Shown in pieces: positions 1 through 9,349 of a stretch of DNA of 26,636 bases. The stretch is from positions 1 to 26,636 of the forward strand of contig CAZQEZ010000061.1 of NCBI GenBank assembly GCA_964592475.1. Reading direction: 5' to 3'. Numbering within the stretch: the first letter of the stretch is position 1; each line of letters opens with the position of its first letter. The notes beneath the pieces were generated by a model. The model ran no database searches, had not been told where the DNA came from, and saw only the letters and a program-made list of their open reading frames with translations. Origin of the DNA: CAZQEZ01 sp964592475. Lineage in GTDB: Bacteria > Bacteroidota > Bacteroidia > Cytophagales > Cyclobacteriaceae. Position numbers and translations under genes: made by a program.

Positions 1-168
1 ATAATCGAATAATTAGATAAAAGCTTGATTTATTGCTTTTAAAGGTGGTTAATAGTATTGTCTTTTCGCTAAAATGACCAATAATTGCATTTTTTAATAA
101 AAACACCAATTTTATTAATAATGTATTATTTTAACAAAACTGGTAAAAAATATAACATTTCTTATTTT

Positions 169-176
169 TACCTTGC
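169..176 (+). promoter_or_regulatory. Possible -7 box for the giant OmpA-family gene
   Basis: The sequence TACCTTGC lies about 40 bases before the ATG at 215 and resembles the Bacteroidota -7 consensus TAnnTTTG, with an imperfect second half. No clear -33 TTTG box is visible at the usual spacing. Just upstream, 94-102 and 110-118 form a 9-bp hairpin made only of A and T, which could be a chance product of the AT-rich leader. This is a weak call by eye. Confidence 0.25.
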
Positions 177-214
177 GAAAAGTTTTGATATTGAACATGT
201 TCTGATTGTTTGTC

Positions 215-3200
215 ATGATATTAATTAACCGTATAAGGTCTTCCGTTATTTTAACATTTTTTGTGCTATTGGCAATGCCATCGATAGCTCAAAATAATAT
301 TTTTAATACTTTATTTGTGAGTGATGAAAAAAAGGCGGACCAGCTAGTTGAAGATCTATCTTATCGCAATGCTTTAAAGCTGTACCAAAGAGTATTAGAT
401 AAAAATCCTGAAGATAAAAAGGTTCAGCATAAAGTTGCCCAGTGTTACCTTAAACTGAATAAGCCGGACTCTTTCATTACCTATATGGAGCCGCTGGTTC
501 GATATCAATCCATTATCAAACCTGCTGATAAATTTAACCTAGGTGAAGCTTATGCCACGCTAGGAAATCAACCTAAAGCATTGAGTTACTACCAGGCTTA
601 TGCATTAGATGTTCCCGGTGATTCACGCACTATTATGAAGATAGAAGCTATGGAAAAACAGCACCAGTTTTTTCAAGACACTTCAAAATTTACCATTGCT
701 ACTTTGCCTGTCAATTCAGAAAATGCTGATTTTGCACCAGCCTATTATCAAGAGGGAATCATATTTGTATCCTCCAGAAGGCATGACATTTTGATCAAAA
801 ATGTTATTACCTGGAATAATGAACCACTATACAACCTTTTTTATTTTGCCAATAATTCTTTGAAAAAGTTTACAGATTTTGATGCTACATTACTTAAAGG
901 TCCACTCACCTTTTTTGATCAGGAGCAAAAGGTGATGTTTACCGGTAGCTCTATGAAAACCAAAGAGAATATTGGCCGATTACAATTATTTACTGCTCAT
1001 AAAGAAAAATCTGGTTGGGGAGAGATAGCAACATTTCCCTATAACGACTTAAATTATTCATTTGCTTATCCAACCATAAGTAATAGTGGCGATACTTTAG
1101 TATTTGCCTCTGATAAACCAGGAGGTTTTGGCGGCATGGATTTATATGTTTGTTACCGATATAACGATGCCTGGAGCAGGCCCGAAAATTTGGGAGCCAA
1201 AATAAATACAGAAGGAAATGAGGTATTTCCATTTTTGTCAAAAGATAACTTTCTTTACTTTTCGTCTAATGGTAGAAATACTATGGGAGGCCTTGATATT
1301 TTCCAAACCGATTTGGCTAACAAGGAAAATACCCGTAACATGGGCGCTCCAATTAACTCGAGCCGTGATGATTTTGGCTTTATTATAAAGGGAAATGAAG
1401 GTTTCTTCTCGTCAAATCGCGACGAAGCAAACGCGGATGATTTGTATTCATTTACTTATACTGGCAATAAAAGCGATTTAGATCAAGGTTTAATTAAAAT
1501 AACAAACCTTGCCAGCAAGGAAAATGTACCCTATAAAATCAAGGATGATATTGTATCATTTTGGGGAGAAGATAAAGAGAAGTATAAAATACAAGCAAGG
1601 CTGAATGGCTTCGATTTGGAATTACTTCGCAAAGCGGAAAAAGATGACACGATAAGATTTAAAATTCCTGTAGCTCCAAAACCTCCTAGCTTGGAGTTGG
1701 TGGCTATTGTAAAAGATGGTAATTCCGGAAAGCCTATAGCCGGGGCAAATGTAAATGTAACTTCTTTGGCTTTTGATGATCAGTCATATACTACTGGAGA
1801 GGATGGTAGAATAACATTTAAAGCTGAAAAAGAAGATGTGTTTTTACTTACCGCCAGTAAAGGTAATCTTTCAGGCCTTTACAACGATATGGCACTACTT
1901 TCAATGGTAGATAAACCAATTGAAATTTTACTTTCAGCTCAAAAAATTGTTAATGATCGCATTACCGCTTTTGTGATAGATGCGGCTGATAATCAAGCAA
2001 TAACTAATTATGAAGCTGAAATAACTGAAATATCTACAGGAAGATCTATTGGAGCAGAATTGAATGGAGCCCTTTTAGATTTTGAAGTTAAACCCAGGCA
2101 GCAGTATCAAATAATAATTAACAAACAAGGATACTCACAAAAAACGCGAAAGGTCTTTTATGATCCTGAAGTTAATCCAATAAAAGAAAAAATTAAAATT
2201 GCTCTGGAAAAAGAAATTGTTGATTTTACCATTAAAGGTCATTTTTTCGATGGAGTAACTGGAGCCCCTATTGCAAATGCGTCTATAGAAGTAACTTCTT
2301 TATTAAGCAATGATCAAAAGGTAACTTCAGATCAATACGGCAATTTCTTTTTTAAATCACAGCATGAAGATGTGGTGATTTTGGTAGGTACTAAAGAAGA
2401 AAAGCTAGGAACCTACAATGATGAAATTTTAGCGTCAGATTTAGGCAAAGTGATTCAAGTGGCTGCTTATAGTGGTAAGGACAAAGAGTTTGTGAATGGC
2501 ATAGTACTGGATAAGCAAACGCAGCAGCCTGTAGAAGGATGTAAAATATTTATTGTAGACCAGAAAACCGGCCAGAAAATGCCTTTTGAACAAAAAGGAG
2601 CGGCTCTAAACTTTAGTGCTAATATTGGCACATTTTATAAAATTACTGCGCGCAAGTCTGGCTATGATGATGAAACAGTAACGCTATCATACTTACCAGG
2701 AGAAGAGCCTTATCCTACAAATTTTAAATTAGAACTAAGAGAAGATAAACCTTTGGTAGCCATGCAAGGCTATGTGTTTGATGGGAAAACAGGGAAACCA
2801 GTAGCCAATGCCAAAGTGGAAATTCTCTCACTAGGCTTCAAAGATCAAGCACTTACATCGGATGGCAATGGGTTTTTCAAATTTGAAATTAAACTCAATG
2901 ATGCCTTCCTGGCTTCTGCTATAGAAGGTGATAGGGCAGGTATGTATAGCGCCATTGCCGATGATGAACAAATATATAAACCCGTAAGAATAGCCATCAA
3001 TAATCAAAGTGATGAGATTTTGGTGGCTGGTTTTGTGGTTGATGAAAAATCGGGTGAATTACTTGATCAGGCAGAAGTAAAAATAACTCAATCAAGTACA
3101 GGCACTCAATTCAGAACAAATTCAAATCAGGGTATTTTCTATTTTGATGTCATGCCAGGTAATGAATATCAAATAACTGCTAATTATGCAGGATATGAAG

Positions 3201-6200
3201 ATAAATCCGTGGTAATTCCTTTTGACAGGTTGATGAATAAAGAACTTGGTAATGTTTCTGTCGCTTTGAAACCTGTAGATGCCAGTAAGCAAGTACGTGG
3301 CTATGTTTATGATCTTAAATCTGGCGATCCCGTACCAAACGCAAAGATAGAGGTGGCTTCTTTGCTATTGCCAGACCAACAAAAGAAAAGCAATGCTACC
3401 GGCCATTTTGATTTTGACATCAAAGAATCACAGGAATTTATTGTAATAGTAACTCATCAAGATAAAGCAGGAATACATACTGGCTTAGTCAATAAAGAAG
3501 ATATTCATAAATTAATTAGAATAGGAATAGCCGGCCCCAATGAAAAACAGAAAATTGCAGGATTGATATTAGATGACGAAACGGGTACTCCAATAGATGC
3601 TGCTGAAGTATTTGTCTTAAACAAAACCACTGGCGATTCTGTAAAAGTTACACAAAAAGGTGGTTTTATTGAGTTTGAAGCTACAAATGGAGAAACCTAT
3701 GACATTGTAGCTAAAAAATCAGGCTATAAACAAGCCACTTTAAATTTACCTTACAATTCTGCCCAAATTTCTGCGCCTGAAGATTTAAAAATAAAATTGC
3801 AACGTCATAGACCAGAGGTTGAACTGCAAGGAATTGCTTATGATGGAAAATCGGGAAAACCACTGGAAAATGTTGATTTAAGTATTACGGCTATTGCTTT
3901 AGAGGATCAAGAGGTAATTAGCAATAAGGAAGGAAAATTTACTTTTAAGGTTAAGGTAGAAGAGCCATTTATGGTTATTGGTAGTCATGGAAAAATGGGT
4001 GGTTATTATTCAGGAAAAATTACACTAGAGCAAATAGAGCAGGTAGTAAAAGTAGCTTTATTTGCGCAAAAAGATAAAAGAGTTATAGCTGGATTTATAT
4101 TGAATAAAGAAACCCAAAAACCCATAGATAAGGTCGTAGTGCGAGTAATAGAAAATAGCACCGGGCAAATAATTCCGGCAGAAATTAATAACGGCCTGGT
4201 AAGTTTCCGTGGATATCCGGGTAGTGATTATACTATAAAAGCAGAAAAGCCTGGATTTAAAAACGGAGAGTATACACTACCGGCCAGCCATTTAAAAAAT
4301 GACAATCCGGATGATTTCAAACTTTTACTGGAACCCTATCAACCGGAAATATTGGTGAAAGCACACTTTTACGATGGAGCCACGGGCAAAGGTATTCCGG
4401 AAGCATTAATTAATATTACTGGTTTGACAATGCAGGATGCTAATATGGTAACTGACCAAAACGGTAATTTTGAATTTAAAGCAAAGGTAGCTGATGTTAT
4501 CATGGTTATGGGTTCTACAGAGTCAAAGGCTGGTTATTTGGCAGGTCAGGTAGAAACTGCTTGGTTGAATGATGTGTTGGAAATTGCTGCCCATGGTAAT
4601 GATGAAAAACATACGGTCAAAGGATATATTACTGACAACGAATCCGGTAAACCTGTAGTAGATGCAATAGTAAAAGTGATAGATTCTCGTACTGGGTCAG
4701 AGGTGGCTTCAGATTTTACCAATGGAGTTTTATCATTTGATGGATTAGAGGGGCATGAATATAAGATAATTGCACAAAGATCGGGATACAAAGATGCAGT
4801 TGATTACATTACCTTGCCTCAGGGAAAACCTGATAAGGAGCCACATTTAAAAATGGAGCGTTATCAGCCTGTGTTGGTAATAAAGGCTAATGTTTATGAC
4901 GGCATATCCGGAGAGCCAATGCCTGAAACAGATATTGTAATTACCAGTTTGGCATTCGATGATCAAAATTTGGTTTCAGATCATTTTGGTAATTTTAATT
5001 TTAAAATCAAAGCTGAAGATCCATTCGTGTTAGCTGCTTTTTATGGTAATAAGAGCGGCGTTCACACCAGTCAAATCATGGCCGAAGATGTCGATAAAAC
5101 TATTAGAATCCCATTGTTTGGCCCTCGCGAAAGTAAGCTCTTGAGTGGTATTGTAATAGATGAAGAAACTGAAGTGCCGGTAGAGGAAGTGACTATCACT
5201 ATTATGGAAAAATCCACGCGGCAACCAGTAGCAGTGGAGCAAAAGAATGGAAGTTTTAATTTCAATGCAATACCGGGCCATGTTTATCAACTTACCTTTA
5301 ATAAGCCGGGTTATAAAGAAGAGAAAATTATTCTGCCGTACAACCCAATGGTAGATCCAAATCCTGACCTTAAAGTTGTATTCAAAAGACACAGGCCAGT
5401 GGTTACTGTAAGGGGAAGAATATATGCCGGAGTTTCAGGAGCACCATTAGCCAACGCGACAGTGGAAGTAACTTCATTAACGCAAGATGATCAACAAGTA
5501 GTTTCTGATGAACATGGTAATTTTACCTTTAAAACTAGGATAAGCGAGGCCTTTGTCTTAATGTCAGTATATGAAGATCTTGCTGGATATACAAGTGAAT
5601 CTATTCTGGAAGATGAGCAGTTTGAAGTAGTTCAATTGCCTATGTACAAGCGCAGTGACCGATACGAATTAGCAGGATTTGTAGTTGATAAAAATACTAA
5701 ACAGCCTATTATAGATCCGGTAGTAAAAATTATTGAGCAGAGTACCGGCCAAAATGTAGATTATGAATATAATGACGGTGTGCTTTCTTTGAGTATGCTA
5801 CCTGACAATACTTATAAAATAAGCATAACCAAAAATGGATACAAAGAAGCAAAAGTAATGCTTCCGTATTATCCTGCCAATAGCCAAATACCAGCTGGCT
5901 TTACAGCCTACATGGAACCAGATGTGCAGGAAATGATGATAAAAGGTATTGCCATGAACGGGATTACCCGTGAGCCACTACCTGATACCAATATCGGTAT
6001 AACTTCTTTATTATCGGAAGATCAGCAAATGATGAGCGATGCCAACGGTATCTTTAATTTTAAAGTAAAAGCAGGGGATGCTTATATAATAATGGGCACT
6101 AATGGAGATCTTTCCGGAATTTTCACTGATGAATATGAAGAAGATAAAGTAGGGAAAATGGTTCGCTTAATGTTGCTTGGAGAAAACCAGGCCATAAATC

Positions 6201-8959
6201 TAGCGGCCATGTTGGTAGATCAAAATACCGAAAAACCGGTTCATGGTGCTAATGTGCAGGTAAAGCAAGCGGCACAAGAAATTGAATCATTACTTAATGG
6301 TTCTATCGCAACATTTAAAGCTGAGAAAGGTAAAACATATCAAATTTCAATAAATAAAGCTGGCTATAAAGATAAGGTTTATGATTTTGAATACAATCCG
6401 GCCGAAATGCCTCTGCCAGTACATGTAAAAATTCCCTTAGAGCCCTATCGCCCACTTACCGAATTAGAAGGTGAAATTTATGATGGAGTAAGTGGCCAAC
6501 CGGTAGCCAATGCTAAAGTAAATATTACTTCTTTATCCCTGGATGACCAGGCAATTATAGCTGGTAGTGATGGTAAATTTAAGTTTAATGCAAAATTGGA
6601 AGATGCCTTTATCGCGATGGTTGCCAGCGGTGAAAAAACGGGTATATACACGGGCCAAATTAGTGCTGAGGATAAAGGAAATATTTTACGTATACCCGTA
6701 TTTGACCTTGAAGAAGGGCGCACTGTTTCAGGTTTTATTACTGATAAAGAAACCGGTGAACCGATTGAAGATGTGGCGATTGAAATAGTAGAGCAAAAAA
6801 CGGGACAATCGGTAGTAGCGGTTCAAGAAAAGGGAGCACTGAGCTTTGAATCAAAACCGAACAGCGAATACAAAATTATTGCTCGTAAAGATGGCTTTGA
6901 AGATGCAATTATTACTTTGCCATACAAGCCTGATCCGGATAAATTTAAAATAACCTTAAATAGAGAAAAAAAAGTTTATACTGTTGTGGGGCATGTGTAT
7001 GATGGTATTACTAATCAGGCGCTACCACAGGCAGAGGTGAATATTACTAGCCTGGCAGAGAATGACAAAATTGTTACCACCGATCAATATGGTTATTTCG
7101 AATTTAAAATGAAAGTAGGCGACCCATTTGTAATAATGGCTAACTTTAATGATAAAGCCGGGCACTTCAATGGCCAACTTACCTCTGATGATATTAATCA
7201 GATAATCGAAATTCCTGTTTTTGGTACACAAGCTCCAACCAATACCATTCAGGTAGCAGGATTTATTTCTAATCAATATACAGGAGAAGTAATAGATAAT
7301 GCTCAGGTGGTGGTAACTGAAAAGAACAGCGGCAGAAATGTTGCTTTTGTACAGCAAAAAGGACTACTGAAATTTGAAGCTCTGGCTGGTGAAGTTTACC
7401 AGATTTTGGTAAGTAAGGAGCAGTTTTTGGATGTGCGTAAAGAGGTTGCTGTGAGCCTGCAAAGTCCGGATATGGTAAAAACCAGTATCGAAATGCAACC
7501 TGTAAAACCTGAGGTGGTCATAAAAGCGCATATTTACGATGGAGTTACCGGAGAGTCGTTAAGTCATGCTAATATTAATGTGTCCAGTATGTATCTACCG
7601 GACCAAGCGGCCAAAGCCGATGAAAACGGTGACTTTTCTTTCACTACTTATGCCGATGATGTTTTTATGATAGCTGGTTTTAAAGGCAACAAAGTAGGAC
7701 GAATTACCGGTAATATCGATGATCTGCAAACCTATAAAAACAATATAATTCTAATACCAGCTTATGAAGAAAGTGGCCAAAATGTTACTTTCACACTCTA
7801 TGTAGTTGATAGAGCATCGGGCGAAAGAATGATGGATTTTGATGCTGCTGTTATTAATGAAAATAACCAGCAACCCATCCAAATTATCAGAGACAACAAT
7901 CTGGATATATTTGAAGTCACATTGGACAATAATTATCTGCTTACAGTAAACAAAGACGGCTATAGAACGGCTACAAGAAGCATAAATGCTATGTTTTATC
8001 GTAATGCTAAAGTGGCGCGGATAAAAGTGGAAATGGACAAAGGATTGGATGAAAATCCTAACCTGCAACGGGCTATTGTGCTGGAAGCAAATGAAGAACC
8101 AGTGCCTGGGGTAGATATTTATTTTTACAATGAAACCATTAAGCAAGAACAGTATTTAAGTTCGGGTGAAGATGGAATATTTACATTCACTGCAGGTGAA
8201 GAAGATTTACTCACCATTATTGGTAATAAAAATAATAGAAGCACAAGTTTAATTGATTTTCAGCTAACCAAAATAGATAAATCTGATGATGGTTTTATTA
8301 AACTATACATGAAAGATGGTAAGTACAAACCAAAATTAAATAAAACAAACGTGGATGTGGTGATGGTGGAAAACCTGAGCGGTCAAAATCAATTCTTCAT
8401 AGAAGATGAATCGAATCTTTATAAACTTAAGAATGAAAATGACCGGCAAGTGTTGGAGAAAAAGGATGACCGTATTTTTATTCGTGGCAAAACAAGTAAA
8501 AAAATAGACGCACATAATTGGAAAGAAGAGTATAAGCAGTTGATTGCCAATGAAGGCATTACCATAGATAATCAGATGATTATTAATAATATTCTTTACG
8601 ATTTCGATCGGTATACAATTAAGGATTCTGCAAGGCTAGAATTAGATAAAATTGTTGAAACCATGCGAAAATATCCGGAGATATACCTTGAAATAAAATC
8701 GTATGCAGACAGCCGTGGGAATACAAACTACAACGACTTGCTGGCGGCACGCCGTAGTAATGCAGTAATTATGTACCTGGCCACTAAAGGTATAAGTAAG
8801 TACCGGATCATTACCGAAAACTATGGTGAACGAGAAATACTCAATGATTGTATCGATGGCGTAAATTGTCCAGATGACCTACATCAGGTAAATAGACGCT
8901 CTGAATTTTTAATAATAAATTATAGCCTGGGTAATGAACCGGTTGGCAAGTTGGAATAA
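215..8959 (+). CDS. Giant PorE-like OmpA-family protein with tandem CRD array
   Basis: Encodes an exported protein of 2914 residues. Domains in order: signal peptide (about 1-26, ending near SIAQ, no lipobox cysteine); TPRs at about 45-140; PD40 propeller at about 160-420 (FPFLSKDNFLYFSSNGR is typical); twelve tandem two-lobed CRD-like units at 492-2616; a thirteenth half unit; a charged linker; and an OmpA domain at about 2785-2914. In the OmpA domain D2832 and R2847 have the same 15-residue spacing as the peptidoglycan-binding Asp and Arg of E. coli OmpA, so peptidoglycan binding is probably intact. The order TPR, propeller, CRD, OmpA is that of PorE of the type IX secretion/gliding system, which is far shorter with one CRD. 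There is no T9SS C-terminal sorting domain. The ATG at 215 is preferred to the in-frame TTG at 206 because it gives a cleaner signal peptide. A role as a T9SS-linked or structural peptidoglycan anchor is inferred. Confidence 0.9.
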   Translation: MILINRIRSSVILTFFVLLAMPSIAQNNIFNTLFVSDEKKADQLVEDLSYRNALKLYQRVLDKNPEDKKVQHKVAQCYLKLNKPDSFITYMEPLVRYQSIIKPADKFNLGEAYATLGNQPKALSYYQAYALDVPGDSRTIMKIEAMEKQHQFFQDTSKFTIATLPVNSENADFAPAYYQEGIIFVSSRRHDILIKNVITWNNEPLYNLFYFANNSLKKFTDFDATLLKGPLTFFDQEQKVMFTGSSMKTKENIGRLQLFTAHKEKSGWGEIATFPYNDLNYSFAYPTISNSGDTLVFASDKPGGFGGMDLYVCYRYNDAWSRPENLGAKINTEGNEVFPFLSKDNFLYFSSNGRNTMGGLDIFQTDLANKENTRNMGAPINSSRDDFGFIIKGNEGFFSSNRDEANADDLYSFTYTGNKSDLDQGLIKITNLASKENVPYKIKDDIVSFWGEDKEKYKIQARLNGFDLELLRKAEKDDTIRFKIPVAPKPPSLELVAIVKDGNSGKPIAGANVNVTSLAFDDQSYTTGEDGRITFKAEKEDVFLLTASKGNLSGLYNDMALLSMVDKPIEILLSAQKIVNDRITAFVIDAADNQAITNYEAEITEISTGRSIGAELNGALLDFEVKPRQQYQIIINKQGYSQKTRKVFYDPEVNPIKEKIKIALEKEIVDFTIKGHFFDGVTGAPIANASIEVTSLLSNDQKVTSDQYGNFFFKSQHEDVVILVGTKEEKLGTYNDEILASDLGKVIQVAAYSGKDKEFVNGIVLDKQTQQPVEGCKIFIVDQKTGQKMPFEQKGAALNFSANIGTFYKITARKSGYDDETVTLSYLPGEEPYPTNFKLELREDKPLVAMQGYVFDGKTGKPVANAKVEILSLGFKDQALTSDGNGFFKFEIKLNDAFLASAIEGDRAGMYSAIADDEQIYKPVRIAINNQSDEILVAGFVVDEKSGELLDQAEVKITQSSTGTQFRTNSNQGIFYFDVMPGNEYQITANYAGYEDKSVVIPFDRLMNKELGNVSVALKPVDASKQVRGYVYDLKSGDPVPNAKIEVASLLLPDQQKKSNATGHFDFDIKESQEFIVIVTHQDKAGIHTGLVNKEDIHKLIRIGIAGPNEKQKIAGLILDDETGTPIDAAEVFVLNKTTGDSVKVTQKGGFIEFEATNGETYDIVAKKSGYKQATLNLPYNSAQISAPEDLKIKLQRHRPEVELQGIAYDGKSGKPLENVDLSITAIALEDQEVISNKEGKFTFKVKVEEPFMVIGSHGKMGGYYSGKITLEQIEQVVKVALFAQKDKRVIAGFILNKETQKPIDKVVVRVIENSTGQIIPAEINNGLVSFRGYPGSDYTIKAEKPGFKNGEYTLPASHLKNDNPDDFKLLLEPYQPEILVKAHFYDGATGKGIPEALINITGLTMQDANMVTDQNGNFEFKAKVADVIMVMGSTESKAGYLAGQVETAWLNDVLEIAAHGNDEKHTVKGYITDNESGKPVVDAIVKVIDSRTGSEVASDFTNGVLSFDGLEGHEYKIIAQRSGYKDAVDYITLPQGKPDKEPHLKMERYQPVLVIKANVYDGISGEPMPETDIVITSLAFDDQNLVSDHFGNFNFKIKAEDPFVLAAFYGNKSGVHTSQIMAEDVDKTIRIPLFGPRESKLLSGIVIDEETEVPVEEVTITIMEKSTRQPVAVEQKNGSFNFNAIPGHVYQLTFNKPGYKEEKIILPYNPMVDPNPDLKVVFKRHRPVVTVRGRIYAGVSGAPLANATVEVTSLTQDDQQVVSDEHGNFTFKTRISEAFVLMSVYEDLAGYTSESILEDEQFEVVQLPMYKRSDRYELAGFVVDKNTKQPIIDPVVKIIEQSTGQNVDYEYNDGVLSLSMLPDNTYKISITKNGYKEAKVMLPYYPANSQIPAGFTAYMEPDVQEMMIKGIAMNGITREPLPDTNIGITSLLSEDQQMMSDANGIFNFKVKAGDAYIIMGTNGDLSGIFTDEYEEDKVGKMVRLMLLGENQAINLAAMLVDQNTEKPVHGANVQVKQAAQEIESLLNGSIATFKAEKGKTYQISINKAGYKDKVYDFEYNPAEMPLPVHVKIPLEPYRPLTELEGEIYDGVSGQPVANAKVNITSLSLDDQAIIAGSDGKFKFNAKLEDAFIAMVASGEKTGIYTGQISAEDKGNILRIPVFDLEEGRTVSGFITDKETGEPIEDVAIEIVEQKTGQSVVAVQEKGALSFESKPNSEYKIIARKDGFEDAIITLPYKPDPDKFKITLNREKKVYTVVGHVYDGITNQALPQAEVNITSLAENDKIVTTDQYGYFEFKMKVGDPFVIMANFNDKAGHFNGQLTSDDINQIIEIPVFGTQAPTNTIQVAGFISNQYTGEVIDNAQVVVTEKNSGRNVAFVQQKGLLKFEALAGEVYQILVSKEQFLDVRKEVAVSLQSPDMVKTSIEMQPVKPEVVIKAHIYDGVTGESLSHANINVSSMYLPDQAAKADENGDFSFTTYADDVFMIAGFKGNKVGRITGNIDDLQTYKNNIILIPAYEESGQNVTFTLYVVDRASGERMMDFDAAVINENNQQPIQIIRDNNLDIFEVTLDNNYLLTVNKDGYRTATRSINAMFYRNAKVARIKVEMDKGLDENPNLQRAIVLEANEEPVPGVDIYFYNETIKQEQYLSSGEDGIFTFTAGEEDLLTIIGNKNNRSTSLIDFQLTKIDKSDDGFIKLYMKDGKYKPKLNKTNVDVVMVENLSGQNQFFIEDESNLYKLKNENDRQVLEKKDDRIFIRGKTSKKIDAHNWKEEYKQLIANEGITIDNQMIINNILYDFDRYTIKDSARLELDKIVETMRKYPEIYLEIKSYADSRGNTNYNDLLAARRSNAVIMYLATKGISKYRIITENYGEREILNDCIDGVNCPDDLHQVNRRSEFLIINYSLGNEPVGKLE
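1688..8062 (+). repeat. Twelve tandem coding repeats of about 531 bases (two-lobed CRD units)
   Basis: Aligning the translation by eye gives units starting near 1688, 2225, 2756, 3287, 3818, 4349, 4874, 5402, 5933, 6458, 6977 and 7514, with a diverged half unit from 8063. Spacings are 519-549 bases, mostly exactly 531. Each unit has an A lobe (pattern YDG.tG.P..nA.v.itSL..DQ....D..G.F.F) followed by a B lobe (aGfv.D..t..P......v.....TG, then pG..Y.i...k.GYk). In the A lobe DQ is kept in 10 of 12 units and the D in all 12 (unit 6 reads QDA, unit 11 NDK). In the B lobe G followed by Y or F is kept in 11 of 12; TG is lost in units 7, 9, 11 and 12. The units are well diverged in sequence, so the array is old and selected rather than a recent slippage product or assembly artefact. 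Confidence 0.9.
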
Positions 8960-9349
8960 TAATTAAATTAAAATAAGCATTACCGGTAAAAACAGTGAAG
9001 CAATCCCGGAGTATATTGAGCTTGTACTTCTACCAACCTCAAATCCAACTCAAATAATTTTACCTGACAAAACCCGGCGATAGCCATAAGACCCCATAAG
9101 TCCACCTCTAAACGAGATGTCAAAGTTATCGTGGCAATCTCTTTCTTGTCTGGAGATAATTGAGTAAACACTGTTACTGTAGATCAATGCAAAGCACCCA
9201 ATGTTTTTTAAAGACGGTTAAATCTACTTGCCCAAAACAAACCTTTGACCATACAGAAAATGTAAATGCACATAAAAGTTCGATCGATGAAAAAACATTT
9301 TTAGTTTAAGGTTGCATCGGCGATTAAAACTGATGCTGCTTTTTAGCCA
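8960..9349. other. Gene-poor gap; possible decayed dispersed repeat at about 8985-9215
   Basis: No convincing gene is present in these 390 bases, and no good terminator follows the giant gene. On the minus strand between about 9215 and 8965 two frames read unusually protein-like. One is open for 63 codons. The other contains FRGGLMGSYGYRR, an in-frame TGA, then VGFEVGRSTSSIYSGIASLF. The plus strand carries related short pieces GTGAAGCAATCCC (near 8995) and GTGGCAATCTC (near 9130) at the two ends of the block. This may be a decayed dispersed repeat or gene remnant; that is inference only. The rest, 9216-9349, is AT-rich with nothing recognisable. Confidence 0.3.

Noticed and set aside
19..40. 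AAAAGC/GCTTTT hairpin at the left edge as a terminator of an upstream gene
   Set aside because: The 6-bp AT-rich stem is weak, no T run follows it, and the upstream gene is not visible.
206..214. TTG at 206 as the start of the giant gene
   Set aside because: The ATG at 215 is in frame, gives a compact signal peptide and needs no rare start codon.
4546..4791. Antisense frames inside the giant gene
   Set aside because: They lie opposite conserved repeat units and show no domains; they are shadows of the real frame.
1688..8062. Repeat array as a CRISPR array or assembly artefact
   Set aside because: The units are in-frame coding repeats of about 531 bases with strong divergence and no identical copies.
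8983..8992. Palindrome TTACCGGTAA after the giant gene
   Set aside because: It has no loop and no T run, and is too short to call an operator.
8980..9171. 63-codon minus-strand frame as a real gene
   Set aside because: It has no recognisable domain, and a second frame of the same block looks equally protein-like; a decayed repeat is more likely.
9314..9336. GCATC/GATGC hairpin near the sulfatase stop as a terminator
   Set aside because: The stem is 5 bp with a 13-base loop; T residues follow only on the plus strand, far from the giant gene's stop.
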